A stretch of DNA of 64,000 nucleotides from Bradyrhizobium sp. Ec3.3 (GCF_000472925.1 NZ_AXAS01000006.1:62001-126000), one strand, 5' to 3'. Positions 32,345-40,705 are shown, numbered from the stretch's first letter. The notes: generated by a model not told the origin, from the sequence alone. Program-made: numbers and translations.

Positions 32345-32548
32345 GTGGAGACCATTGCAGCCTTGACGACGAACCAACCGGGCTTCCCGTACGTCAACGC
32401 CTCGCGTCTGCCAGACGGTCGCGTGCGGCTGATCGTGCGAGAGCAGGTTGGCAAGCTCGCGACCATCGAACTGTCGGACGTTGAGTGGCGCGCGTTCCTT
32501 TCGCAGGGCCTTGCGTCCGAACAGGGCGACGGAGCGGTGATCCGCTAA
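32345..32548 (+). CDS. Small hypothetical protein (67 aa)
   Basis: GTG at 32345 is 8 nt after GGAG and is preferred over the GTG at 32339. The chain ETIAALTTNQPGFPYVNASR, then RVRLIVREQVGKLATIELSD, looks like a compact beta domain with a helical end. First gene of the right arm; could be a regulator of late genes, but no family is recognised. Confidence 0.55.
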   Translation: METIAALTTNQPGFPYVNASRLPDGRVRLIVREQVGKLATIELSDVEWRAFLSQGLASEQGDGAVIR

Positions 32549-32571
32549 CAACCGGGAGTCGAACCGTGGCG

Positions 32572-32679
32572 ATGTCCAGTGACGTGAAGGCCGGGCTGAT
32601 TTTCAGTTTGTGCTTCTGGGGCGCAATCGCCCTTGCAGGATTGGGTTTGGTTGCGGGCGTCGTCTACGCCCTCACATGA
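32572..32679 (+). CDS. Tiny single-span membrane protein (35 aa)
   Basis: MSSDVKAGLIFSLCFWGAIA and on to a VYALT end form one long hydrophobic span. The ribosome binding site is weak (GGGAG 15 nt upstream), so the call is tentative. Located between the first right-arm gene and the packaging operon. Confidence 0.4.
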   Translation: MSSDVKAGLIFSLCFWGAIALAGLGLVAGVVYALT

Positions 32680-32831
32680 ATCGGGCGCGCGGAGCGCTGT
32701 AGGGGCCTTGACCCGCCGATGGAGTCGCGGGGTATCACTGCCACTCCGGGCAGAGAGGTATACAGCACCGCGCGCCCGCCGAAATCTCGCGCGAGAGAGT
32801 CGCTAGCCGCCTCAGGCGGGGAAGCGCAAAC

Positions 32832-32866
32832 GAACGGCCCGCCCCGGATGAACGGGCGGGCCGTTC
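32832..32866 (+). terminator. Strong inverted repeat before the packaging operon
   Basis: GAACGGCCCGCCC (32832-32844) pairs perfectly with 32854-32866, a 13-bp GC-rich stem with a 9-nt loop, then TGCTT. Lacks a long T run, but its place just upstream of the next promoter-like motif fits a terminator. Confidence 0.65.
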
Positions 32867-32888
32867 TGCTTCGTACGACGTAATTCCT

Positions 32889-32926
32889 TTCGTTACTGGA
32901 ATCGACTCCGAGTCGCCGCGTATGAG
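32889..32926 (+). promoter_or_regulatory. TTCGTTACT motif copy upstream of the terminase genes
   Basis: TTCGTTACTGGAATC at 32889-32903 and TATGAG at 32921-32926. The terminase ATG at 32935 lies only 9 nt after the hexamer, so the transcript could be almost leaderless. Confidence 0.7.
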
Positions 32927-32934
32927 TCGCGGCC

Positions 32935-33555
32935 ATGAGCGAGTCCGCAGACGATTTCGAGTTTGAGCCCGACGACGCCGCGCAGCCGTCGCGCGGCATG
33001 CTTGTGAACAAGTCCGAGCTTTCAAAGTTCTGCGGGCTGTCGCAACCGACGCTGGACAAGCTCTTCGCCGACGGCGCGCCGTACGTGTCGAAGGGCACGC
33101 GCAAGCAAGGTTGGAAGATCAACACCGCCGACTTCTTCGGGTGGTACGTCGCCCGCAAGGTTTCCGAAGTGACCGATGACCCGGACGCGGGCTCCTTCGA
33201 CAGTGCGAAGACGCGGGACAAGGAAGCGCAAGCGCGGCTCCGCGAGCTTCAAATCGCGGAGAAGGAAAGCACCTTGATCCCGGTGGACGAAGTGGTGGCC
33301 TACGTTGGCAACATGCTTGGCGTTGTGCGCTCGCGCTTCCTCGCCGTGGAGTCCCAAGTGATTGGGCTCACTCCGGAGCAGAAGGACGCGCTGAAGGAAG
33401 CCGTTGCCGACGCGTTCGCCGATGTGTCCGGCGATAAGCGGGAAGATTGGACCGATGACGAATCCAGCGATGATGACGATTCCGAAGCCGAAGCCCTTGA
33501 TGACTTCGAACCTGCTTCCGAGAGTGGCAGTCAAGAGGGCGCTTCGGAGGATTGA
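32935..33555 (+). CDS. Terminase small subunit, Nu1-like (206 aa)
   Basis: Residues about 22-70 (LVNKSELSKFCGLSQPTLDK, then TRKQGWKINTADFFGWYVAR) match the winged helix-turn-helix of lambda Nu1, which recognises cos DNA. A helical middle (KTRDKEAQARLRELQIAEKE) and a long acidic C-terminus follow, the latter probably contacting the large subunit. The large-subunit gene overlaps it by 56 nt. Confidence 0.85.
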   Translation: MSESADDFEFEPDDAAQPSRGMLVNKSELSKFCGLSQPTLDKLFADGAPYVSKGTRKQGWKINTADFFGWYVARKVSEVTDDPDAGSFDSAKTRDKEAQARLRELQIAEKESTLIPVDEVVAYVGNMLGVVRSRFLAVESQVIGLTPEQKDALKEAVADAFADVSGDKREDWTDDESSDDDDSEAEALDDFEPASESGSQEGASED

Positions 33556-35608
33556 CGCAGCGGCGCGGCAAACACTGAAGCCGCCGCCCATCCTCTCCAT
33601 CCCGCAGTGGGCCGATAAGTACCGGCGGCTCTCCACGTCGTCCGGCGCGATCGGTGGCCCGTGGCGCACATCGCGCGTGGAAGTGGCGCGCGGTCCCATG
33701 ATGGCTGTGAAGGAGCACGGCGTACGCACCATCACCGTCATGTCGTGCACGCAGTTGATGAAGACCTCACTTCTGGAAAACGTAATCGGCTACTTCTCGC
33801 ATTTGGACCCGTGCCCGATGCTGTTGACGCAGCCGAAGGAAGGCGCGGTGAAGGCGTTCTCCAAGGAGCGCCTGGTGCCGATGTCCAAAGCGACTCCGGT
33901 GCTCCAACCGATTCTTGGCGACCTGAAGTCGCGATCTTCCGACGACACGTTGCAGTACAAGGAATTTTCTGGCGGCTTCTTGGCGCTAGAGTCTGCGGGC
34001 TCGCCTACCAACCTCGCGATGCGCGCAATCCGAATCACGTTGCTGGACGAAATCGACAAGTACGAAACGACCAAAGAAGGCGATCCGGTGTTGCTCGCCG
34101 AAGAGCGCACCTCCACCTTCAATCTCACCAACAACAGCTTGCACATCCGCACGTGCTCGCCGACGATGGTTGAAACGTCGCGCATCTATAAATCCTATCT
34201 CGAGTCCGATCAGCGGCGGCCGTTCGTTGAGTGCCCGCATTGCCGCTACTCGCAGGTGCTGAACTTCTTCCGACATGTGCAATGGAACAAATCGGAGGAG
34301 GGTGAGCACTACCCGTTCACGGCTGCGGTGTACTGCGAAAACTGCGGTACCGAATGGACCGAAGCGGACCGCATGCGCATCATCACGACCGAAGGGGCGA
34401 TCCGCTGGCGGCAGACGCGCGCCTTTGAGTGTTGCGGCGAGAAGCAAGAACCGCTGAAGACCCGGAAGTGGAAGTGGCACTCCCGCTTCAAGGTGGGATA
34501 CGCGTGCTGTCAGCATTGCGGCAAGAAGGGCGTGCCGAACGCGCATGCGGGTTTCAACGCGGGCAAGCTCCATTCGCCCTTCATCACAGTTCCGGAGCTT
34601 GCGGAAAAGTGGGTGCTGAGCAAGGACGACCCGGAGACCAAGCAAACCTTCTACAATACGCAGTTGGGACTCCCGTTCGAAACCACTGCGTTGAAGAAGC
34701 TTGAAGCGAACTCGCTCCTTGCGCGTCGCGAAGTCTTCGGCGCGCAAGTGCCGACGGGCGGCGTCGTGCTCACCGCGGGAATCGACGTGCAAACCGGCGG
34801 CTCCGTAAACGAAGGCCGCTTGGAAATCGAAGTCGTCGCATGGGGTCGGGGCGAAGAGTCGTGGTCGGTGGACTACAAAGTCTTGTACGGCGATCCGGCG
34901 CGGCCCGAACTATGGGAAGAGCTTGACTCGTATTTGCTCGCGCCGTTTCAGCACGAGAGCGGCGGGCAAATGGTCATTCGCGCGGCGTGCATCGACTCCG
35001 GCGGCAACAACCCGGAGGAAGTCTATAAGTTCGCTCGCGCTCGCATCGGCCGCAACGTGTGGGCCATCAAGGGTGCGGCTGATCGCTCCGGGCAGTGGTC
35101 GCCCGTGTGGCCTATCCCGAAGCTGGACCCGAAGAAGACGCGGCAAACCGGATACAAGCCGGTGATTCTTGGCGTCAACGCGGCGAAAGAATCCGTCCGA
35201 CAAAAGCTCCTTGTCGAAGATCACGGCCCCGGCTTCTGCCACTTTCCGGCGGGCAGGCCGGAAGGCTACTTCGATCAGCTCATGTCGGAAAACTTGGTCC
35301 TGGAGAAGAAGGCCGGTGTGACCATCCGCAAGTGGGTCGCGAAGAAGGGCCACGCCAACGAAGCCTTGGACACTCGCGTGTACGCTTACGGCGCACTCGC
35401 CGGGCTCCGCGCCGTGCGCAAGTTCAACTTGGAGCGCGCGGCTGGGATGGTCGAAGCCTATCGGCATGATGCGCAGCCGGTGGAGCAAGTGGACGACCCC
35501 ACAGCGCGCACGGCCATGAAGCTTAACGAGACATTGGCACCACCGCCGCGCCGCCCGGCGCCACCGCAACGTGTTCGGGCGCCGCGCCGGTCTTCATTTG
35601 TAGGCTAG
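33500..35608 (+). CDS. Terminase large subunit, GpA family (702 aa)
   Basis: MSCTQLMKTSLLEN is the Walker A-like region and ITLLDEIDKYE the Walker B of the packaging ATPase. Cysteine pairs (CPHC, CENC, CCQHC) and AGIDVQTGG at the start of the nuclease domain are typical of phage terminase GpA. It cuts and pumps DNA into proheads together with the Nu1-like protein. The ATG at 33500 is the best start inside the overlap; the frame is open further upstream. Confidence 0.92.
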   Translation: MTSNLLPRVAVKRALRRIDAAARQTLKPPPILSIPQWADKYRRLSTSSGAIGGPWRTSRVEVARGPMMAVKEHGVRTITVMSCTQLMKTSLLENVIGYFSHLDPCPMLLTQPKEGAVKAFSKERLVPMSKATPVLQPILGDLKSRSSDDTLQYKEFSGGFLALESAGSPTNLAMRAIRITLLDEIDKYETTKEGDPVLLAEERTSTFNLTNNSLHIRTCSPTMVETSRIYKSYLESDQRRPFVECPHCRYSQVLNFFRHVQWNKSEEGEHYPFTAAVYCENCGTEWTEADRMRIITTEGAIRWRQTRAFECCGEKQEPLKTRKWKWHSRFKVGYACCQHCGKKGVPNAHAGFNAGKLHSPFITVPELAEKWVLSKDDPETKQTFYNTQLGLPFETTALKKLEANSLLARREVFGAQVPTGGVVLTAGIDVQTGGSVNEGRLEIEVVAWGRGEESWSVDYKVLYGDPARPELWEELDSYLLAPFQHESGGQMVIRAACIDSGGNNPEEVYKFARARIGRNVWAIKGAADRSGQWSPVWPIPKLDPKKTRQTGYKPVILGVNAAKESVRQKLLVEDHGPGFCHFPAGRPEGYFDQLMSENLVLEKKAGVTIRKWVAKKGHANEALDTRVYAYGALAGLRAVRKFNLERAAGMVEAYRHDAQPVEQVDDPTARTAMKLNETLAPPPRRPAPPQRVRAPRRSSFVG

Positions 35609-35619
35609 GGAGTTTTGTC

Positions 35620-36081
35620 GTGTTTTATTATTCCGAATTTATTGTCGCGCCCATTCTCGCGTCGATTCTGTTCCTGACTTCGGGGCTCGCACTGCCCGCC
35701 TTCGTGACGCTGTTCGTAGCGGGCGCGCTCTTATGGACGTTGGCGGAATACGGCGTGCACCGCTATGTGCACGTGAGCCACGTGCTAGCGCCGTCGCACC
35801 GCCGGCACCACGCGGTGCCGGATGAGGTTATCGAACAAAGCTTCTGGCAAATTTGGGTGGGCTTCACGGTCGTGTATTGCGTGGCGGGCGACGCCGTGCT
35901 TGCGGGCGTGCTCACCGCCTACACGTGGTACCTCTTCGTGCACGAATGCGCCCACCACCGCCGCGGCTGGATTCCCTCCACGCTGTTGAAGCACCACGAC
36001 GGGCATCACAGGTACGCCACCCGAAACTTCGGGGTGAGCACGACGCTGTGGGATCGCGTGTTCGGAACCGTGCTCCGCTAA
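35620..36081 (+). CDS. Fatty-acid-hydroxylase/sterol-desaturase-like membrane protein (153 aa)
   Basis: Two hydrophobic N-terminal regions (about 7-40) and one at 78-105 frame the histidine clusters expected of membrane di-iron enzymes: HRYVHVSH (47-54), HRRHH (60-64), HECAHH (108-113) and KHHDGHH (124-130). The end NFGVSTTLWDRVFGT is a signature of the fatty acid hydroxylase superfamily. It sits between terminase and the gpW-like gene with its own AGGGAG site and a GTG start, yet has no role in head assembly; a cargo gene that alters host membrane lipid or carotenoid is likely. Confidence 0.85.
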   Translation: MFYYSEFIVAPILASILFLTSGLALPAFVTLFVAGALLWTLAEYGVHRYVHVSHVLAPSHRRHHAVPDEVIEQSFWQIWVGFTVVYCVAGDAVLAGVLTAYTWYLFVHECAHHRRGWIPSTLLKHHDGHHRYATRNFGVSTTLWDRVFGTVLR

Positions 36082-36090
36082 GCGGGGCCA

Positions 36091-36128
36091 TTCGTTACTG
36101 GAATCGGGTTTTCCGGCTGCGGTACGTT
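36091..36128 (+). promoter_or_regulatory. TTCGTTACT motif copy upstream of the head operon
   Basis: TTCGTTACTGGAATC at 36091-36105 and TACGTT at 36123-36128, directly after the hydroxylase gene and 23 nt before the gpW-like start. Confidence 0.7.
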
Positions 36129-36150
36129 CCCGGCATCAAGGGGCGTACCG

Positions 36151-36375
36151 ATGGCCGACACAACGGAACAGATTCAGGCGAAGCTTACGGCCATCCGCAC
36201 GGCCCGCGACACGGGCGCGCTTGACGTCCGTCACGGCGACACACGAACCATCTTCCGCAGCCTTACGGAAATGAACGCGATTATCAAGGACCTAGAGTCC
36301 CAGCTTTCGACAGTCCAAGGCACCGCGCCCAAGAAGCGCATTGGCTACATCGTGCAGAAGTGCAAGGGACTGTGA
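36151..36375 (+). CDS. gpW-like head-tail connector (74 aa)
   Basis: Length and sequence (QIQAKLTAIRTARDTGALDV, then IFRSLTEMNAIIKDLESQLS) fit the lambda gpW family, which binds below the portal to stabilise packaged DNA. AAGGGG precedes the ATG, and the portal gene follows after 3 nt. Confidence 0.8.
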   Translation: MADTTEQIQAKLTAIRTARDTGALDVRHGDTRTIFRSLTEMNAIIKDLESQLSTVQGTAPKKRIGYIVQKCKGL

Positions 36376-36378
36376 TTC

Positions 36379-38028
36379 ATGGCGCGAGCGACTGCGAAGA
36401 AGCGCGCAGCTAAGGGCGCGGCGAAGCCGAAGGTCGCGACGGCGCGGCGTGCGGTATCGCGCCTTCAGCGTTCGAAAGCTCCGGCCCGCAAAGGCAAGTC
36501 GGCGACGAAGCCTCTAGTGGGCGCACCGCGCCGGACCGTCGGGCGCGGTATGGACGCAGGCAAGACCGGGCGCCGCCTTGCCGCGATCCCGACGAATGCC
36601 ACCGCGATCAACACGCAGATTCGGAAGTACGGAAAGAACATCGTTGCGCGCTCGCGCTATCTCGCGCTCAACAACCCTTACGCCGCGATGGCTAAGGAAG
36701 AGTACGTGTCGGCCCTTGTCGGGTCCGGCATCAAGCCGTCGCCGCTGATCAAGGATTCTGCGGTCAAGGAGGAAATCTCCCGCGTTTGGCGATTGTCCAC
36801 TGACGAGATGGACTCCGACGGCCTGTCCGACTTCTACGGCATGCAGGCCACTATCGCTTCGGAGATGTTCGAAGCGGGCGAATGCTTTGTGCGTTTCCGT
36901 CCGCGCCTCGCCGCCGATGGACTCATTGTCCCGATGCAACTGCAACTGTTGCCGTCGGAGATGCTGGACACCGGGCACAACGAAGTGCTGCCCAACGGCG
37001 GGCGCATTGAGTGCGGAATCGAGTTCTCGCCGATTGGCACGCGTGTCGCCTATTGGTTCTATCGCCAGCACCCTGGAGAGCTTGACACAAGCGCGGCCCT
37101 TTCGGCCGTCGGGCAGAAGACGCGCGTTCCGGCGGAACAGGTCATGCACCTCTTCCGGCCGGTGCGTGCCGGGCAGATTCGCGGCATCCCGCACACGCTC
37201 GCGGGCATGGTCACGCTTGCGATGCTGGACCTGTATGACGACGCGGAGTTGGAGCGAAAGCGCGTCGCCGCACTCTTCGGTGCGTTCGTCACTCGCCCGG
37301 CGGGCGAGAGCGACGAAGCGAATCCGTTCGCGGGCACAGTGGATGGGGGCGCCGACGACAGCACCGACTTCAGCTTGGAGCCGGGCGCGGTCGTGGATCT
37401 CGCGTACGGGCAGGACATCAAGTTCGCGGAGCCCGCCGACGTGGGCGCCACCTATGAGCCGTTCCAGTACCGCGCGCTTCTCCGCGCTGCGGCGGGCTTC
37501 GGCACGACCTACGCGGGCATGACGGGCGACTTGCGCATGACTTCCTATGGTTCGATCCGCGCGGGCCTTGTCGGCTTCCGGCGCCGTATCGAAGCGCAGC
37601 AACATCACGTCATGATTTTCCAGTTCTGCCGGATCGTGTGGAAGCTGTGGTTTGAGGCGGCCGTGCTTAGCGCGGCCTTCAAGACGTTCTCTGCCCGGCT
37701 CTACGTCGCGGACCCGCTGAAGTATCGGGACGTGAAGTGGATCACGCCGAAGTGGGAGTGGATTGACCCTCTCAAGGACCGGCAAGCCGAAAAGCTCGCC
37801 GTGGACTCGGGATTCAAGGCCCGCAGCGATGTCATCGAAGCGGAAGGCTACGACCCGGAGGAAGTGGACGCGCGGATTAAGGCCGATCAAGACCGCGCGG
37901 CGGGTTTGGGCATCACGTTCATTCAACTGTCTTCGTCAATCGTCGTGGCGCCCGACGACGGAGAGTCCTTCGGCACCGATCAAACCGACGTTTCCCCGGC
38001 GGCGCCGGGCGTCACCGTAGACGGATAG
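36379..38028 (+). CDS. Portal protein, lambda family (549 aa)
   Basis: A very basic N-terminus (residues 1-55) leads into NPYAAMAKEEYVSALVGSGI and the following SDFYGMQATIASEMFEAGEC, then GIPHTLAGMVTLAMLDLYDD and RMTSYGSIRAGLVGFRRRIE, hallmark blocks of lambda-type portals. Twelve copies form the DNA entry ring. The neighbours (gpW before, protease after) confirm the order. Confidence 0.92.
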   Translation: MARATAKKRAAKGAAKPKVATARRAVSRLQRSKAPARKGKSATKPLVGAPRRTVGRGMDAGKTGRRLAAIPTNATAINTQIRKYGKNIVARSRYLALNNPYAAMAKEEYVSALVGSGIKPSPLIKDSAVKEEISRVWRLSTDEMDSDGLSDFYGMQATIASEMFEAGECFVRFRPRLAADGLIVPMQLQLLPSEMLDTGHNEVLPNGGRIECGIEFSPIGTRVAYWFYRQHPGELDTSAALSAVGQKTRVPAEQVMHLFRPVRAGQIRGIPHTLAGMVTLAMLDLYDDAELERKRVAALFGAFVTRPAGESDEANPFAGTVDGGADDSTDFSLEPGAVVDLAYGQDIKFAEPADVGATYEPFQYRALLRAAAGFGTTYAGMTGDLRMTSYGSIRAGLVGFRRRIEAQQHHVMIFQFCRIVWKLWFEAAVLSAAFKTFSARLYVADPLKYRDVKWITPKWEWIDPLKDRQAEKLAVDSGFKARSDVIEAEGYDPEEVDARIKADQDRAAGLGITFIQLSSSIVVAPDDGESFGTDQTDVSPAAPGVTVDG

Positions 38029-38038
38029 GGAGGCCATC

Positions 38039-39010
38039 ATGGCTAAGAAATCTTGGTTCAGCGCGAAGGCCAACGGCAAGTCGTCGGGCGAAGTCGTGAT
38101 CTACAACGACATTGGATTTTGGGGCGTCACCGCGCAAGACTTTTATGACGCGCTGAAGGCGCTTGGCCCGGTGGATGATTTGTCGGTTCGCATCTCCTCC
38201 GACGGCGGCGAAGTGCCCGTCGGCTTCGCGATTGCGAACATGCTTGCTCGCCACAAGGCATACAAGGTCGTGACGGTGGACGGGCTCGCGGCGTCAATGG
38301 CCTCCGTGATCGCGATGACCGGGGACGAAGTGGTCATGCCGGAGAATTCGTTCCTGATGATTCACAACCCGTGGAGTGGCGTGATGGGCGATGCCGCCTA
38401 CATGCGCAGCACGGCCGATGTTCTCGACAAGATGACTGTGAACATTCGGGACGCCTACATTAAACGCACCGGGCTCAAGGCGGCGAAAGTCACAGAGATG
38501 ATGGACGCCGAAACGTGGCTTACCGCTGACGAAGCGGTGGAGCTTGGCTTTGCGGACCGCGTGGACGATCCGGTGGATGTAGCCGCGCAAAAGTTCAATC
38601 TCGCCAAGTTTGGAAAGGTCCCGGAATTGTTCGGGGCTCATTCGAAAGGGAAGAAGACGATGACGACCAAGAAGAACGCTGCCGCGAACAGCGGTGACGA
38701 CAACAACGCCAACGAAGACGTTGCGGCGAAGACCCGTGAAGAGATTGTCGCAGAGGCGAAGGAGATTCGCGCTCTGTGCAAGCTCGCGGGCAAGGCGGAG
38801 CTTGCCGACAAGTTCATCGAAGACGGCAAGTCTGTCTCCGATGTGGTCGCAGAGCTCTCCAAGCTCAGCGACGAAAAGTCGGAGAAGGAAGAGAAGGAGA
38901 CCACGACCAACGCCCGTCACACCACGACCAACGACGGTCAGAAGACGCAGGCGAAGGCTGTGGACACCACGGACATTTACGCCCGCTTCAACAAGAAGCC
39001 GACGCGCTAA
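38039..39010 (+). CDS. Head maturation protease, ClpP-like, with scaffold-like tail (323 aa)
   Basis: A serine protease fold with DGLAASMAS (S86 as nucleophile) and FLMIHNPWSG (H109). The ETWLTADEAVELGFAD block is typical of ClpP-like prohead proteases. The last 110 residues are highly charged and helical (NANEDVAAKTREEIVAEAKE), as in lambda C where the same gene also yields the Nu3 scaffold; an internal ATG at about 38660 could start such a product. Confidence 0.9.
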   Translation: MAKKSWFSAKANGKSSGEVVIYNDIGFWGVTAQDFYDALKALGPVDDLSVRISSDGGEVPVGFAIANMLARHKAYKVVTVDGLAASMASVIAMTGDEVVMPENSFLMIHNPWSGVMGDAAYMRSTADVLDKMTVNIRDAYIKRTGLKAAKVTEMMDAETWLTADEAVELGFADRVDDPVDVAAQKFNLAKFGKVPELFGAHSKGKKTMTTKKNAAANSGDDNNANEDVAAKTREEIVAEAKEIRALCKLAGKAELADKFIEDGKSVSDVVAELSKLSDEKSEKEEKETTTNARHTTTNDGQKTQAKAVDTTDIYARFNKKPTR

Positions 39011-39060
39011 GGCGCCCGGCACCGCACTGCAACCCGGTTCATTAGAAGGATATTTGAGCC

Positions 39061-39459
39061 ATGACTACCAAGGTTTTGACGGAGCCGCAGCATCGCGGCG
39101 AATTTCTTGTTTCGGAGGCGAACGGGCATCTCTCGCGCGAAGTCGGCACGCTCGCGTCCGGCAACATCGCGAAGGACGGCCGCGCGCTGAAGTTGGTCGG
39201 GGGCAAGCTTGTCCCGGCCGCGGGCACCACGCACACCGACGGCACGTCCGATGAGAATATCGTCGGTATCGCGTTGGGCGATCACGACGCGAGCGCGACG
39301 GGCGCCAACGCTGACGTCCCGGGCGTCGTCTACATCGCTCGACTCTCAGAGGTGAAGGGTGCGCTTGTCACCCTGCACGCCGTCGTTGGTGGCGGTGCCG
39401 CCGCTGCGACCGCCGCGGTGAAGGCCGCGCTCGCCAAGCTCAACATCATTGAGCGTTAA
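39061..39459 (+). CDS. Head decoration protein D (132 aa)
   Basis: Matches the HDPD family: EPQHRGEFLVSEANGHLSRE near the N-terminus and the IVGIALGDHDASATG centre. It trims the capsid surface at trimer sites and steadies the expanded head. Located in the usual lambda order before the capsid gene. Confidence 0.88.
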   Translation: MTTKVLTEPQHRGEFLVSEANGHLSREVGTLASGNIAKDGRALKLVGGKLVPAAGTTHTDGTSDENIVGIALGDHDASATGANADVPGVVYIARLSEVKGALVTLHAVVGGGAAAATAAVKAALAKLNIIER

Positions 39460-39469
39460 GCGGCGGGGA

Positions 39470-39506
39470 AACGTTACTTGATCCGGGGCCGCGGCCCCGG
39501 ATAGGC
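39470..39506 (+). promoter_or_regulatory. TTCGTTACT motif copy of the capsid gene with large palindrome
   Basis: AACGTTACTTG at 39470-39480 and ATAGGC at 39501-39506. Exactly between them is a perfect 22-bp palindrome (39481-39502) with arms ATCCGGGGCCG. A transcript from here would begin near 39513, just before the leader stem at 39517. Confidence 0.65.
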
Positions 39507-39516
39507 TTCGGGCCAT

Positions 39517-39572
39517 CATGACAGTGAAATCAGCACAAAGATTTTTCGCGCTAGGAGGCGCACACTGTCATG
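39517..39572 (+). promoter_or_regulatory. Leader inverted repeat enclosing the capsid ribosome binding site
   Basis: CATGACAGTG (39517-39526) and its exact complement CACTGTCATG (39563-39572) enclose GCGCTAGGAGGCGCA, the ribosome binding site. The ATG of the capsid gene (39570-39572) is the end of the second arm. The first arm contains an ATG that could start a short leader frame. The same device occurs at 42175-42232. Confidence 0.85.
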
Positions 39573-40616
39573 AACTGGACGGATATTTTCAACGACGATG
39601 CGTTTTCGCTGACCTCCATGGTCGCGGCGATCAACGAAATCGATCACGTTCCTTCGCGCGCTGGTACGCTTGCGTTCGCGGGCACCGCTCAGGGCGTCAA
39701 CACTGACACCATCGTGATTGAGCGCAAGGGTGTGACCCTCACGCTTGTCCCGACGGCTCCGCGCGGCTCTTCGGCTCAGAAGGAGCTTCCGACCAAGGCC
39801 AACCTGCGCTCCACCGTTATCCCGCACGTGCCCGTTGAGGACACGATCCGCGCCGATGAGGTGAAGGGCGTTCGCGAGTTCGGCACCACCGATCAGCTTC
39901 GCACCGTTCAGTCCGTCGTGAACGCGCGTTTGGCCAAGATGGCTTCCCGTCTGGACCTGACCCTGGAGAATCACCGCCTTGGTGCGCTCAAGGGCCAGAT
40001 CATTGACGCGGACGGCGTGACCGTGCTCACCGACCTGTTCGAACTGTTCGGCGTCAAGAACAGCGCCAACGCCGTGGGTCCCGAAGTCTTTGATCTGGAC
40101 TTCGACGGCCTTGCGTCGGAGGACACCGACCTTCGCGTGAAGTGTCAGGTCATCAAGCGCTTCCTGACTCAGAACGCGAAGACCGTTCTCCCGAACGGTT
40201 GGACCCCGTGGGTGTTCTGCGGTGACAACCTGTTCGATGCGCTCCTTTCGCAGCCGGACGTGAAGGAAGTCTTCAAGACGCAGTCGGATCAGGAACGGCG
40301 CCTTGGTGACAACTACGCTTACGGCGTCTTCGAGTTCGGCGGCATCGTGTGGGAGAACTACCGCGGCACCGACGACAACACCACCGTGACCATCGGCAAG
40401 GACGAAGGCCGGGGCTTCATCGTCGGCGCGCCGGGGCTCTATTCGGAGTTCTACGCACCGGCTGACTACATCGAAACGGTGAACACCATCGGTCTTCCTC
40501 GTTACGCGAAGCTCGCGCCGGACACGCGCTTCAACAAGTTCGTGGACGTGGAAGCGCAGATGAATCCGTTGCCGCTGTGCATGCGGCCGAAGACCCTGTT
40601 CAAGGTCACGAAGTAA
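39570..40616 (+). CDS. Major capsid protein, lambda E family (348 aa)
   Basis: Begins MNWTDIFNDDAFSLTSMVAA and includes EFGTTDQLRTVQSVVNARLA, SRLDLTLENHRLGALKGQII and a GVFEFGGIVWENYRG block, all characteristic of the phage major capsid protein E family. It forms the icosahedral shell on the portal and protease scaffold. A terminator follows, as expected for a highly expressed gene. Confidence 0.93.
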   Translation: MNWTDIFNDDAFSLTSMVAAINEIDHVPSRAGTLAFAGTAQGVNTDTIVIERKGVTLTLVPTAPRGSSAQKELPTKANLRSTVIPHVPVEDTIRADEVKGVREFGTTDQLRTVQSVVNARLAKMASRLDLTLENHRLGALKGQIIDADGVTVLTDLFELFGVKNSANAVGPEVFDLDFDGLASEDTDLRVKCQVIKRFLTQNAKTVLPNGWTPWVFCGDNLFDALLSQPDVKEVFKTQSDQERRLGDNYAYGVFEFGGIVWENYRGTDDNTTVTIGKDEGRGFIVGAPGLYSEFYAPADYIETVNTIGLPRYAKLAPDTRFNKFVDVEAQMNPLPLCMRPKTLFKVTK

Positions 40617-40652
40617 CGGGCTGACGCAGAGCGAGGGCTGCGTTGGGTGGGG

Positions 40653-40686
40653 AAGGGCCGGGCTGCGGGTAACGCGCCCGGCCCTT
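40653..40686 (+). terminator. Intrinsic terminator after the capsid gene
   Basis: An 11-bp stem AAGGGCCGGGC/GCCCGGCCCTT (40653-40663 and 40676-40686) with a 12-nt loop, followed by TTGTTTT. Would keep capsid transcripts separate from the connector and tail genes. Confidence 0.85.
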
Positions 40687-40705
40687 TTGTTTTCAGGGCT
40701 ACATC

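Noticed and set aside
32230..32484. 84-aa plus-strand frame overlapping the first right-arm gene
   Set aside because: Low-complexity Arg/Ser composition and no start signal; the frame at 32345-32548 has GGAG and better sequence.
32540..32570. tRNA T-arm-like GGGAGTCGAACC
   Set aside because: Flanking bases do not form the acceptor, D or anticodon stems on either strand.
36514..37926. 470-aa minus-strand frame opposite the portal gene
   Set aside because: Shadow of the portal coding sequence in GC-rich DNA; no ribosome binding site and wrong strand for the arm.
39518..39706. 62-aa frame starting in the capsid leader (MTVKSAQRFF...)
   Set aside because: It runs out of frame into the capsid gene, with no supporting features; only its start may matter for coupling.
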